Source of the DNA: Hymenobacter guriensis
GTDB lineage: Bacteria > Bacteroidota > Bacteroidia > Cytophagales > Hymenobacteraceae
NCBI RefSeq assembly: GCF_015773195.1
Contig: NZ_JADWYK010000003.1
Location: forward strand, 248,001-312,000
Length of the DNA: 64,000 nt
Direction of reading: 5' to 3'
Made by a program: the position numbers and the translations under genes. Within the stretch, counting starts at the first letter, position 1. Every line of letters begins with the position of its first letter. The notes beneath the pieces are model-generated. The model was not told where the DNA came from. It made no database searches and saw nothing but the letters and a program-made list of their open reading frames with translations. Below are positions 6,852 through 14,993 of the stretch, in pieces.

Positions 6852-8000
6852 TTACCCTAAAAGGGCCTGGGTAAGAATCCAGCGGTTGGGCAGGTCGCCC
6901 TGGGAGGCGTGCAGGTAGTCCTGGTAGCTGCAGGGCACAATGCGCTTCACGGAGCTGTCGGCCATGCTTTCCACTTCCAGCCACCACTTTTCGGTGCGGC
7001 GGGCTTTGTAGAACACCAGCTTGGCCGGCGTGCCCGGCAGCCCAATAGCGTAGCGCATAAAGCGGCGGCTCTGGAAGTCGGTTTCGCCTAGGCGGTGGTA
7101 GAACCCTTCGATGAAGTACCAGAGCATGGTAGCGGCGGCAAACGCGGCCAGGCCATGCTCGTCGCGGCAGGGGCGGTAGCCGTAGAGGCCAAAGGAACTG
7201 AGCTGGTCGTTGTGGCCGGCGTACCAGCATAGCTGCGACGCTTCCTCGCCCGTGAGGCCGTAGGGGCTGGCCGGGTAGTAGCCAGGGAAATCGGGCCAGC
7301 GCAGGGCCGAGAGGTCGAAGCTGAGCATATCGGCCTGCCGAATGAGTGGCTCGGCCTGGCGCACGTCGGTGTGTACCTCGCCCAGGCGCAGCGTTTCGAA
7401 GTGCAGCTTTTCCAAGGTGCCCAGCACGCCCGGCGGCACCAGGTACTGCTGGTGCCCGATCTGGCTGAAGCAGAACAGAAAGTTCGGCTCGTGCATCAGA
7501 ATGCGGCGCAGATGCGTGTCTTCGGCCGTGGCGCCATCGTGCTCGGCCATGTCCACGCGGGCATCAATGGTAACGTGGCTGACGGGGCGCTCTAGGGTTT
7601 CGTAAGCCAGAAACTGCCCGTAGTCGAGGTCCTGTGAGCCGCCCAGCAATAGCGGAATGGTCTTGTTTTCCAGCAGAGCCGCCACAATCTCGCGCAGCCG
7701 CAGGTAGGTGTCTTCCAGGGTAAGGCCGGGCCGCAGGTTGCCCAGATCTACCAGCCGGATGGGGCCGGTACCTTTCTGCAGCTGGTAAAACCGTTCCCGC
7801 ACCGCGTTGGCCCCGTGGGCAGCGGGAGGGCCGGCTGCGCTGCCTCGCCACTCGTCCAGCCCAATCAGGGCCAGATCGGCCGTGCGCCAGTCGGGAAACG
7901 TATCCACAAAGCGCGAGGCGTAGGCCCCCAGCGTGGTGGGAGCCGGCGCAGCAGCCAGCGGGTCTTCGGGCAATGGATCAAAAAAGATAGCGAGATTCAT
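6852..8000 (-). CDS. Arginase/formimidoylglutamase-family protein, metal ligands degenerate
   Basis: A ureohydrolase (arginase/agmatinase) fold protein of 382 residues, probably cytoplasmic. The three signature blocks are present but altered. GGDHS becomes GGSQDLD (near residue 121), DAHxD becomes DARVD (near 147), and SxDxDxxDP becomes SFDLSALRW (near 250). Four to five of the usual Mn-binding His/Asp positions are therefore changed, so arginase or formimidoylglutamase activity is doubtful. Proteins of this type are often annotated formimidoylglutamase in Bacteroidota. No histidine-degradation (hut) gene is nearby. It lies upstream of the cytochrome b5-like gene and may be its functional partner. 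Confidence 0.8.
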   Translation of the reverse strand: MNLAIFFDPLPEDPLAAAPAPTTLGAYASRFVDTFPDWRTADLALIGLDEWRGSAAGPPAAHGANAVRERFYQLQKGTGPIRLVDLGNLRPGLTLEDTYLRLREIVAALLENKTIPLLLGGSQDLDYGQFLAYETLERPVSHVTIDARVDMAEHDGATAEDTHLRRILMHEPNFLFCFSQIGHQQYLVPPGVLGTLEKLHFETLRLGEVHTDVRQAEPLIRQADMLSFDLSALRWPDFPGYYPASPYGLTGEEASQLCWYAGHNDQLSSFGLYGYRPCRDEHGLAAFAAATMLWYFIEGFYHRLGETDFQSRRFMRYAIGLPGTPAKLVFYKARRTEKWWLEVESMADSSVKRIVPCSYQDYLHASQGDLPNRWILTQALLG

Positions 8001-8207
8001 CGGACGCAGACGGAGCGGACTCCCACAAAGCTACGCAAAACCCGGCCACGGCCCTAGCTGCTGCGTAGAGCATTCTTGCAGGATAAGCTGGACAACCGGC
8101 AAAAAAAGTAGTTATTTAAGCTGCGGTTTGTGTTGGGCAGAAGTTCTTCGCCCTCCGGTCCGTCGTTCCGCGTCTTTGCATCTTCCCACCAGTGCCTTTC
8201 TCTCTTC

Positions 8208-9989
8208 ATGGACATTCGCCGTACCTTCGACATCCTGCCCCACCTGCAGCAGAAGTACAATAAGCCCGACTGCTTTGCCGCCAAAATCGACGGCAAATAC
8301 GTGCCCATCAGCACCGATACGGTGGTGGAAAAGGCCAATCAGACCAGCCTGGGTTTGCGCAGCTTGGGCATCGGCAAAGACGACAAGGTGGCTATTATCT
8401 CCATGAACCGCCCCGAGTGGATGTTCGCCGACTTCGGCATCGCGCAGCTGGGCGCTACCAGCGTACCCATGTACCCCAGCATCACGGTTGAGGACTACAA
8501 GTACATCTTCACCGATGCCGGCGTGAAGGCCGTGTTCGTGTCGGATAAGAAGCTGCTCGACAAAGTGCGCGAAGCTACCCAGGGCCTGAACATCCCCCCG
8601 GAAAACGTCTTCACCTTCGATAAGATAGAAGGCGCCCGGCACTTCGACGAGCTGCTGGAGCTGGGCAAAAAAGGCAACCCCGCCGATCTGGAGCCCCTGA
8701 AAGCCGCCGTGCAGCCCGACGACCTGCTCACGCTCATTTACACCTCGGGTACCACCGGCCAGCCCAAAGGGGTGATGCTCACACACAACAACCTGCTCAG
8801 CAACTGCCGTAACTCCCAGCCCTTCGTGCCCGTCACCAAGGACGACAAAGCTCTGAGCTTTCTGCCGCTCTGCCACATCTTCGAGCGGATGGTCACGCAC
8901 CTCTACCTCATCAACGGCGTGAGCATCTACTACGCCGAGAGCATGGAAACCATTGCCGACAACCTGCGCGAAGTGAAGCCCGAAATCTTCACGACCGTAC
9001 CCCGTCTGCTGGAAAAGGTCTACGATAAGATTGTAGCGAAGGGCCACGAGCAAACCGGCGTGAAGAAAAGCCTGTTCTTCTGGGCCCTGGACCTAGGGTT
9101 GAAATACGACAACCAGAAGGACAATGGCTTCCTGTACAACACCCAGCTGAAGCTTGCCAACAAGCTTATTTTCAGCAAATGGCGTGAGGCTTTGGGCGGC
9201 AACCTCCGCTGCATCGTGAGTGGGGGCGGTGCTCTGCAGCCGCGTCTGGCCCGCGTATTCTGGGCCGGCGGCATTCGGGTGATGGAAGGCTACGGCCTGA
9301 CGGAAACTTCCCCGGTAATTGCTGTGGGCGGCTACGAGCCCGAAAACAACATGATTGGCACCGTGGGCCCCATCATCAATAACACCGAAGTGAAGATTGC
9401 CAAAGACGGTGAAATTCTCACTAAGTCGGAGTCGGTGATGAAAGGCTACTACAACAAACCCGAGCTGACGGCCAAGGAATTCGACGAGGAAGGCTGGTTC
9501 CACACCGGCGACATCGGCGAAATCGTGGACGGCAAGTTCCTGAAAATCACCGACCGCAAAAAGGAAATGTTCAAGACCTCGGGCGGCAAGTACATTGCCC
9601 CGCAGGTAATTGAAGGCAAGCTGAAAGAGTCGCCGCTGGTAGAGCAGGCTATGGTCGTCGGCGACGGGCAGAAGTTTCCCTCGGCCCTCGTCATTCCCTC
9701 CTTTGATGACCTCAAAGGCTGGTGCAAGCGCAACGGCGTAGATTACAACTGCTCCAACCAGGATTTGGTGAAAAACGAGAAGGTAGTGCAGATGTATGAG
9801 GACCTCGTGCAGAAATACAACAGCGGCTTCGCCCAGTGGGAGCAGGTAAAGAAAATTGCCCTGCTTCCCCAGCTCTGGACTGTGGAAACCGGTGAGATGA
9901 CGCCCACCATGAAAGTGAAGCGCAAGGTCATCACCGAGAACAACAAGGACATCATCGAAGGCCTGTATAACCAGAACGGCCAGCGCTAA
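8208..9989 (+). CDS. Long-chain fatty acid--CoA ligase (AMP-binding)
   Basis: Activates free fatty acids to acyl-CoA with ATP, the entry step for beta-oxidation. The ANL-superfamily motifs are intact: P-loop YTSGTTGQPKG near residue 184, GYGLTETSP near 364, the hinge segment TGDIGEIVDGKFLKITDRKK near 434 and a C-terminal lysine region (TPTMKVKRK) near 570. At 593 residues it fits the bacterial FadD-like/long-chain synthetase class. I chose the ATG at 8208 because 26 upstream in-frame codons look non-coding. The gene stands alone with its own terminator but is followed by a fatty-acid regulator and oxidation genes. Confidence 0.93.
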   Translation: MDIRRTFDILPHLQQKYNKPDCFAAKIDGKYVPISTDTVVEKANQTSLGLRSLGIGKDDKVAIISMNRPEWMFADFGIAQLGATSVPMYPSITVEDYKYIFTDAGVKAVFVSDKKLLDKVREATQGLNIPPENVFTFDKIEGARHFDELLELGKKGNPADLEPLKAAVQPDDLLTLIYTSGTTGQPKGVMLTHNNLLSNCRNSQPFVPVTKDDKALSFLPLCHIFERMVTHLYLINGVSIYYAESMETIADNLREVKPEIFTTVPRLLEKVYDKIVAKGHEQTGVKKSLFFWALDLGLKYDNQKDNGFLYNTQLKLANKLIFSKWREALGGNLRCIVSGGGALQPRLARVFWAGGIRVMEGYGLTETSPVIAVGGYEPENNMIGTVGPIINNTEVKIAKDGEILTKSESVMKGYYNKPELTAKEFDEEGWFHTGDIGEIVDGKFLKITDRKKEMFKTSGGKYIAPQVIEGKLKESPLVEQAMVVGDGQKFPSALVIPSFDDLKGWCKRNGVDYNCSNQDLVKNEKVVQMYEDLVQKYNSGFAQWEQVKKIALLPQLWTVETGEMTPTMKVKRKVITENNKDIIEGLYNQNGQR

Positions 9990-9991
9990 AC

Positions 9992-10031
9992 CCAGAGCGG
10001 CCCTGTAGATAGTGCTACGGGGCCGCTCTGG
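9992..10031 (+). terminator. Hairpin after the acyl-CoA ligase gene
   Basis: CCAGAGCGGCCC at 9992-10003 pairs perfectly with GGGCCGCTCTGG at 10020-10031. There is no long T-run, so it may be a weak or Rho-assisted terminator. Confidence 0.7.
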
Positions 10032-10067
10032 TAGTTATGTCAAAACTTTTTTAGGGGAAGTTAGTAT

Positions 10068-10094
10068 GCAAGCATAACATATTTTCGTATGTTT
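10068..10094 (+). promoter_or_regulatory. Candidate operator/promoter of the MarR gene
   Basis: This 27-base stretch begins GCAAGCATAACA and ends GTATGTTT. It matches 24 of 27 bases with 14861-14887 upstream of the acyl-CoA dehydrogenase gene. The centre contains AACATA-6N-TATGTT, an inverted repeat of the size MarR dimers bind. Its right half (TATGTTT) also fits the Bacteroidetes -7 box TAnnTTTG except for the last base. A repressor bound here would block its own promoter. The inference is from position and symmetry only. Confidence 0.55.
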
Positions 10095-10116
10095 ACCGGA
10101 CTTGCCATCCCATCCT

Positions 10117-10596
10117 ATGACCCCCGAAGAAACTGTCGATTATAACATCAAAGTTGCCTGGCACGCCATTTCGCGCATGTATAATACGCAGGCGGCCAAG
10201 CACGACATTACCACCAGCATTGGTTTCGTGCTGCTGAACATCGACCAGGAAAATGGGACGCCAGCCACCAAAATAGCCCCGCTGCTGGGCCTCGAAACCC
10301 GCTCCCTGACGCGCATCCTGCGCAGCATGGAGGAAAAGGGACTGATCTACAAGCAGGCCGATGCCCAGGACAAACGCTCGGTGCGCATTTTTCTGACCGA
10401 AGAAGGCCTGCGCGGCAAGGAAATTTCCCGCCAGACGGTGCGCCACTTCAACCTAAAGGTGCGCGAGAAAATCCCGCAGAATGAGTTGAATGTGTTCTTC
10501 AAAGTTGTCGGGCAGATTACCGGCATGATTGAAAGCAAAACCCTCTACGACGACTTCACGCTAAAGCCCCTGCGCTCCGAATCTTCCGCCGCCTAG
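10117..10596 (+). CDS. MarR-family transcriptional regulator
   Basis: A 159-residue winged-helix repressor. The recognition region is clear: TPATKIAPLLGLETRSLTRI (about residues 49-68), then LRSMEEKGLIYKQADAQDKR, where the wing carries the conserved D-x-R and R-V-R-I pattern, then the C-terminal dimerisation helices. It sits between the acyl-CoA ligase and the beta-oxidation genes, all on the same strand, so it probably senses fatty acids or acyl-CoA and represses the block, including itself through the site at 10068-10094. The ATG at 10117 is chosen over a TTG 15 bases upstream. Confidence 0.9.
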   Translation: MTPEETVDYNIKVAWHAISRMYNTQAAKHDITTSIGFVLLNIDQENGTPATKIAPLLGLETRSLTRILRSMEEKGLIYKQADAQDKRSVRIFLTEEGLRGKEISRQTVRHFNLKVREKIPQNELNVFFKVVGQITGMIESKTLYDDFTLKPLRSESSAA

Positions 10597-10763
10597 CAGC
10601 GTCAGTTTCGGGGTGGCTACAAGCTGCCCGCAAACCTTTGCAGTGCCTCCATGCTTCTATAAAGTAGGCATGACGAATAGTTCAACTGAAAGCTGACAGC
10701 CGCCGAAGCTGTCGACCGACAACCAACTAACTCATTTCTCACCCACCTCATTCCTCTCCAAGA

Positions 10764-13172
10764 ATGAATCGTACCATCAAAAAAGTAGCTGTATTAGGCT
10801 CCGGGGTGATGGGCTCGCGCATTGCGTGCCACTTCGCCAACATCGGGGTGCAGGTGCTGCTGCTCGACATTGCCCCCAAGGAACTGCTGCCCGCCGAAGA
10901 AGCCAAAGGTCTGAAGCTGGACAACCCGGCGGTGAAAAACCGCATTGTCAACAGCTCGTTGCAGGCGGCCGTAGCGGCTAACCCCTCACCGCTGTACCGC
11001 AAGGCCGATGCCGCGCGCATCAAAACCGGCAACTTCGACGACAACCTCAAGGACATTGCCGGCTGCGACTGGACGATTGAGGTAGTAGTGGAGCGCCTCG
11101 ATATCAAAAAGAGCCTGTTTGAGCGCGTGGAGCAGTTCCGCAAGCCCGGCACGCTCATCACCTCGAACACCAGCGGCATCCCGATTCATATGATGACGGA
11201 GGGCCGCTCCGACGACTTTAAAAAGTATTTCTGCGGCACCCACTTCTTCAACCCGCCGCGCTACCTGAAGCTGCTCGAAATCATTCCGACCCCGGACACG
11301 GACCAGTCGGTGGTAGATTTCCTGATGCACTACGGCGACCTGTACCTGGGCAAAACCACCGTGCTGGCCAAAGACACGCCCGCTTTCATTGCCAACCGCG
11401 TGGGCGTTTTCGCCATCATGGACGTGGTGCAGGTGATGAGCCAGCTCGGCCTCACGGTGGAGGAAGTAGATAAACTCACCGGTCCGGTTATTGGCCACGC
11501 CAAATCGGCTACCTTTCGTACTTCCGACGTGGTGGGCCTGGATACGATGATCAACGTAGCCAACGGCCTCGCCCAAAACCTGCCGAATGATGAAGCTAAA
11601 GCGGTATTCCAGCTGCCGGACTTCATCAAAAAGATGGCCGAGAACAAGTGGCTGGGCGACAAAACCGCCCAGGGCTTCTACAAGAAAGTGAAGGGAGCCG
11701 GCGGCAAGTCCGAAATTCAGGCTCTGGATCTGAACACGCTGGAATACAAGCCCAGCGCCAAGGTGAAGTTTGCCACGCTGGAAGCCACCAAGCCGATTGA
11801 GAAACTGGCAGACCGCTTCAAGGTGCTGGCTGCTGGTAAAGACAAAGCTGGAGACTTCTACCGCAAGACCTTCGCAGGTCTGTTTGCCTACGTGAGCAAC
11901 CGGATTCCGGAAATCACCGACTCACTCTATAAGATTGACGACGCCCTGCGCGCCGGCTTCGGCTGGGACATGGGCCCCTTTGAAACCTGGGACGCCCTGG
12001 GCGTACAGAAAGGACTGGAGTTAGCACAGGCTGAAGGCAAGACTGTTGCTCCCTGGGTAGAGGAAATGCTGGCCGCCGGCAACGCTGCCTTCTATAAGGT
12101 GAGCGAGCAGGGCGTAAAGCAGTTCTACGACATTGATTCGAAGAGCTACAAGGCTATTCCGGGCGTCGAGAACTTTATCATTCTGGATAACCTGCGCGCT
12201 ACAGGCAAAGTGCTGTGGAAAAACGCCGGGGCCTCGGTGCTCGATATGGGCGACGGAATTCTGAATGTGGAGTTCCACTCAAAGATGAACGCGCTGGGCT
12301 CCGACGTAATTCAGGGTCTGCTGAAAGGCGTGGAACTGGCCGAAAAGGACTTCCGCGGTCTAGTAGTCGGCAACGATGCGCCTAACTTCTCGGCCGGCGC
12401 CAACCTGGGCCTCGTGTACATGTTCGCGCTGGATCAGGAGTACGACGAGCTGAACCTGATGATTGCTCAGTTCCAGCAGGCTATGATGCGCATGCGCTAC
12501 AGCAGCATTCCGGTGGTAGGCGCCCCACACGGCCTAGCCCTAGGCGGCGGCTGCGAGTTGAACCTGCACTGCGACCGGGTAGTAGCAGCCGCGGAAACCT
12601 ATATGGGCCTCGTGGAATTCGGCGTGGGCCTGATTCCGGGCGGCGGTGGCTCCAAGGAAATGACCCTGCGCACGGCCGCCAAGTACGAGGAAGGTGAGCC
12701 GGAGTATAACCTGCTCCGCAACACCTTCATGACGATTTCCATGGCGAAGGTGTCTACCTCGGCCCACGAAGCTTTCGACCTGGGCTTCCTGCGCCGCGGC
12801 GACGAAGTGGTGGTGAACTCCAACCGCGTGCTGGCCCAGGCTAAAGCTGCGGCCATTGAGCTGGCTGAAGACGGCTACACCATGCCCGTACAGAAAACCA
12901 ATATCAAAGTACACGGCAAAGGCGCCCTTGGCATGTTCATGACGGGCGTACACGCCATGAAGGAAGGCCGCTACATCTCCGACCACGACGTGAAGATTGC
13001 CAACAAGCTGGCCTACATCATGTGCGGCGGCGACCTGAGCAGCCCCACCGAAGTGTCGGAGCAATACCTGCTGGACCTGGAGCGTGAGGCTTTCCTCTCG
13101 CTGACCGGTGAGCGGAAAACGCTGGAGCGCATCCAGTCGATTCTGACCACCGGCAAACCGCTTCGTAATTAG
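10764..13172 (+). CDS. 3-hydroxyacyl-CoA dehydrogenase / enoyl-CoA hydratase (FadN type)
   Basis: Bifunctional beta-oxidation enzyme of 802 residues in the FadN order: NAD-dependent hydroxyacyl-CoA dehydrogenase first, hydratase/isomerase-like domain last. The Rossmann motif GSGVMGSRIA is at residue 12, the dehydrogenase HFFNPPRYLKLLEI near 155, and the crotonase oxyanion region PHGLALGGGCELN near 588 followed by GLVEFGVGLIPGGGG, with its Glu, near 615. It hydrates enoyl-CoA and oxidises the hydroxyacyl-CoA. The gene is followed by thiolase, as in fadN-fadA-fadE operons. Its TAG stop is the first three bases of the inserted element at 13170-13617. Confidence 0.95.
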   Translation: MNRTIKKVAVLGSGVMGSRIACHFANIGVQVLLLDIAPKELLPAEEAKGLKLDNPAVKNRIVNSSLQAAVAANPSPLYRKADAARIKTGNFDDNLKDIAGCDWTIEVVVERLDIKKSLFERVEQFRKPGTLITSNTSGIPIHMMTEGRSDDFKKYFCGTHFFNPPRYLKLLEIIPTPDTDQSVVDFLMHYGDLYLGKTTVLAKDTPAFIANRVGVFAIMDVVQVMSQLGLTVEEVDKLTGPVIGHAKSATFRTSDVVGLDTMINVANGLAQNLPNDEAKAVFQLPDFIKKMAENKWLGDKTAQGFYKKVKGAGGKSEIQALDLNTLEYKPSAKVKFATLEATKPIEKLADRFKVLAAGKDKAGDFYRKTFAGLFAYVSNRIPEITDSLYKIDDALRAGFGWDMGPFETWDALGVQKGLELAQAEGKTVAPWVEEMLAAGNAAFYKVSEQGVKQFYDIDSKSYKAIPGVENFIILDNLRATGKVLWKNAGASVLDMGDGILNVEFHSKMNALGSDVIQGLLKGVELAEKDFRGLVVGNDAPNFSAGANLGLVYMFALDQEYDELNLMIAQFQQAMMRMRYSSIPVVGAPHGLALGGGCELNLHCDRVVAAAETYMGLVEFGVGLIPGGGGSKEMTLRTAAKYEEGEPEYNLLRNTFMTISMAKVSTSAHEAFDLGFLRRGDEVVVNSNRVLAQAKAAAIELAEDGYTMPVQKTNIKVHGKGALGMFMTGVHAMKEGRYISDHDVKIANKLAYIMCGGDLSSPTEVSEQYLLDLEREAFLSLTGERKTLERIQSILTTGKPLRN

Positions 13173-13617
13173 TAGTGAGTAGTTGGTATTGAGTATTGAG
13201 ATTTTCTGGCTGTGCATCAGTATAAGGAGCTGAAGGTTTGGCAGAAGGCGATGAGCATAACCAAGCTCACATATCAGCTTTGCGCCGGATTTCCGGATAA
13301 CGAACGGTACGGTCTGGTTTCGCAAATGCGGCGGGCTGCTGTGTCTTTGCCTTCCAACATTGCGGAGGGTGCAGGCCGAAATTCCAAGCCGGAATTCCGG
13401 CAGTTTCTGGCCATAGCAAATGGCTCAGCTTACGAACTGGAAACCCAATTCTTGCTAGCTGCTTCCTTCGGTTATGTTTCAGAAGAAAATCTTAATACCA
13501 TTTCCTCGCAACTCACAGAATTGCAGAAAATGCTGTTTGGCCTACAGAAGTCACTGACTTAAAATCTGCTGGAGCAGGACAGCATCTAACTACTCACGTC
13601 TCACTACTCAGTACTAA
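13170..13617. mobile_element. Inverted-repeat element carrying a four-helix-bundle (S23-like) gene
   Basis: The left end, 13170-13202, begins TAGTAGTGAGTAGTTGGTAT and matches the left arm of the short element at 22-109 almost base for base. The right end, about 13585-13617, is an imperfect inverted copy ending in AGTACTA. Between them is one gene of 116 codons. The element exactly fills the space between the stop of the FadN-type gene and the start of thiolase. No transposase is present, so the gene product or an outside enzyme would have to move it. Related S23 genes occur inside rRNA intervening sequences. Confidence 0.65.
13212..13562 (+). CDS. Four-helix-bundle protein (23S rRNA intervening-sequence / S23 family)
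   Basis: 116 residues with the family hallmarks: KELKVWQKAMSITKLTYQL at the N terminus, FPDNERYGLVSQMRRAAVSL and PSNIAEGAGRNS in the middle, FLAIANGSAYELETQFLLAA after it. The family forms small homo-oligomeric helical bundles, is named for proteins encoded in intervening sequences of Leptospira 23S rRNA, and its function is unsettled; related Avd proteins help diversity-generating retroelements. It starts at GTG 13212, inside an inverted-repeat element. It interrupts a metabolic operon on the same strand but has no obvious link to fatty acids. No reverse transcriptase is seen in the window. Confidence 0.88.
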   Translation: MHQYKELKVWQKAMSITKLTYQLCAGFPDNERYGLVSQMRRAAVSLPSNIAEGAGRNSKPEFRQFLAIANGSAYELETQFLLAASFGYVSEENLNTISSQLTELQKMLFGLQKSLT

Positions 13618-13621
13618 AGAA

Positions 13622-14800
13622 ATGAATGCATATATCGTAGCTGGTTACCGCACGGCCGTTGGCAAAGCCAACCGCGGCGGCTTCCGCTTCACCCGCCCCG
13701 ATGACCTCGCCGCCGACGTCATCAAGCACTTGGTAGCCTCGGTGCCAGCCCTCGACCCCACCCGCATCGACGACGTGATTGTGGGCAACGCCGTACCGGA
13801 AGCAGAGCAGGGCCTGCAGATGGGCCGCCTGATTTCGCTGCTGGCCCTGCCCATGAACGTCTCGGGCCTCATCGTGAACCGCTACTGCGGCTCGGGTGTG
13901 GAAACCATTGCTATGGCTGCCGGTAAAATTGCCGCCGGTATGGCCGACTGCATCGTGGCCGGTGGCACCGAGAGCATGAGCCTAGTGCCCACCGTAGGCT
14001 GGAAAACCGTGCCCAATTACAAGCTGGCCCAGCAGCACCCCGACTACTACCTCGGCATGGGCCTAACCGCCGAAGCCGTAGCCCAGGACTACAAAATCAG
14101 CCGCGAAGACCAGGACCAGTTTGCCTACAACTCTCACCAGAAGGCTATTAAAGCCATTCAGGAAGGCAAGTTCAAGGAGCAGATTGTGCCCGTAACGGTA
14201 GAGGAAACTTACCTCGACCAAGCTACTGGCAAAAAGAAAACCCGCTCCTTCGTAGTGGACACTGACGAAGGACCCCGCGCCGATACTTCGGTAGAAGCGC
14301 TGGCCCGTCTGAAGCCGGTATTTGCTGCCAATGGCTCCGTAACGGCCGGCAACTCGTCCCAGACTTCCGATGGTGCGGCTTTCGTCATCGTTATGTCGGA
14401 GCGCATGGTGAAGGAGCTGAACCTGGAGCCCATTGCTCGCATGGTAACCTACGCCACCGAGGGCATCGATCCGCGCATCATGGGTATGGGCCCCATCAAA
14501 GCCGTGCCGAAGGCATTAAAGCAGGCTGGCATGAAGCTCGACGATATCGACTTGTTTGAGTTGAACGAGGCTTTTGCTTCTCAGTCCATTGCGGTAGTGC
14601 GTGAACTGGGCATAGATGAAAGCAAGCTCAATGTGAACGGCGGAGCTATTGCCCTTGGTCACCCGCTGGGTTGCTCCGGCGCTAAGCTCAGCATTCAGCT
14701 GTTCCACGAGCTACGTGCCCGCGGCCAGAAGTACGGCATGGTAACCGCCTGCGTAGGTGGTGGTCAGGGCGTAGCAGGCATCTACGAGTTGCTCAAATAA
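13622..14800 (+). CDS. Acetyl-CoA acyltransferase (thiolase, FadA type)
   Basis: Final step of beta-oxidation: thiolytic release of acetyl-CoA from 3-ketoacyl-CoA. The nucleophile Cys is residue 89 in NRYCGSGVETI. The C-terminal catalytic His and Cys lie in NGGAIALGHPLGCSGAK (near 340) and VTACVGGGQG (near 378). 392 residues is the standard length. It follows the FadN-type gene, separated only by the four-helix-bundle element, whose right end stops four bases before this ATG, and is closed by a strong terminator. Degradative (FadA-like) rather than biosynthetic thiolase is inferred from the neighbours. Confidence 0.95.
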   Translation: MNAYIVAGYRTAVGKANRGGFRFTRPDDLAADVIKHLVASVPALDPTRIDDVIVGNAVPEAEQGLQMGRLISLLALPMNVSGLIVNRYCGSGVETIAMAAGKIAAGMADCIVAGGTESMSLVPTVGWKTVPNYKLAQQHPDYYLGMGLTAEAVAQDYKISREDQDQFAYNSHQKAIKAIQEGKFKEQIVPVTVEETYLDQATGKKKTRSFVVDTDEGPRADTSVEALARLKPVFAANGSVTAGNSSQTSDGAAFVIVMSERMVKELNLEPIARMVTYATEGIDPRIMGMGPIKAVPKALKQAGMKLDDIDLFELNEAFASQSIAVVRELGIDESKLNVNGGAIALGHPLGCSGAKLSIQLFHELRARGQKYGMVTACVGGGQGVAGIYELLK

Positions 14801-14806
14801 ACCATT

Positions 14807-14853
14807 TTCCCAAAAAGAAAACCTCGAACCATTCGAGGTTTTCTTTTTGGGAA
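14807..14853 (+). terminator. Strong Rho-independent terminator after thiolase
   Basis: A 22-base perfect stem (TTCCCAAAAAGAAAACCTCG and its complement) with a CCA loop includes a T-run inside the 3' arm. It separates the thiolase transcript from the acyl-CoA dehydrogenase gene and works symmetrically. Confidence 0.9.
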
Positions 14854-14860
14854 GTAGTCG

Positions 14861-14887
14861 GCAAGCATAACAAATTTTTGTATCTTT
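14861..14887 (+). promoter_or_regulatory. Second copy of the putative MarR operator, before acyl-CoA dehydrogenase
   Basis: It begins GCAAGCATAACA and ends GTATCTTT, differing from 10068-10094 at only three of 27 bases. The right part (TATCTTTC) resembles a -7 box, so the site may combine promoter and operator for the gene at 14994. It sits just after the thiolase terminator, consistent with a new transcription start. No copy was found before the FadN-type gene. Confidence 0.55.
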
Positions 14888-14993
14888 CGGTACGACAGAA
14901 CAACGGGGCTTGCATGCCGGTAAATAGTAGGTAAGCCGAGTAGTTCTTCTTTTTGACTTTAATATTTCCCACTCAATTTCACCTCACCCGGTC

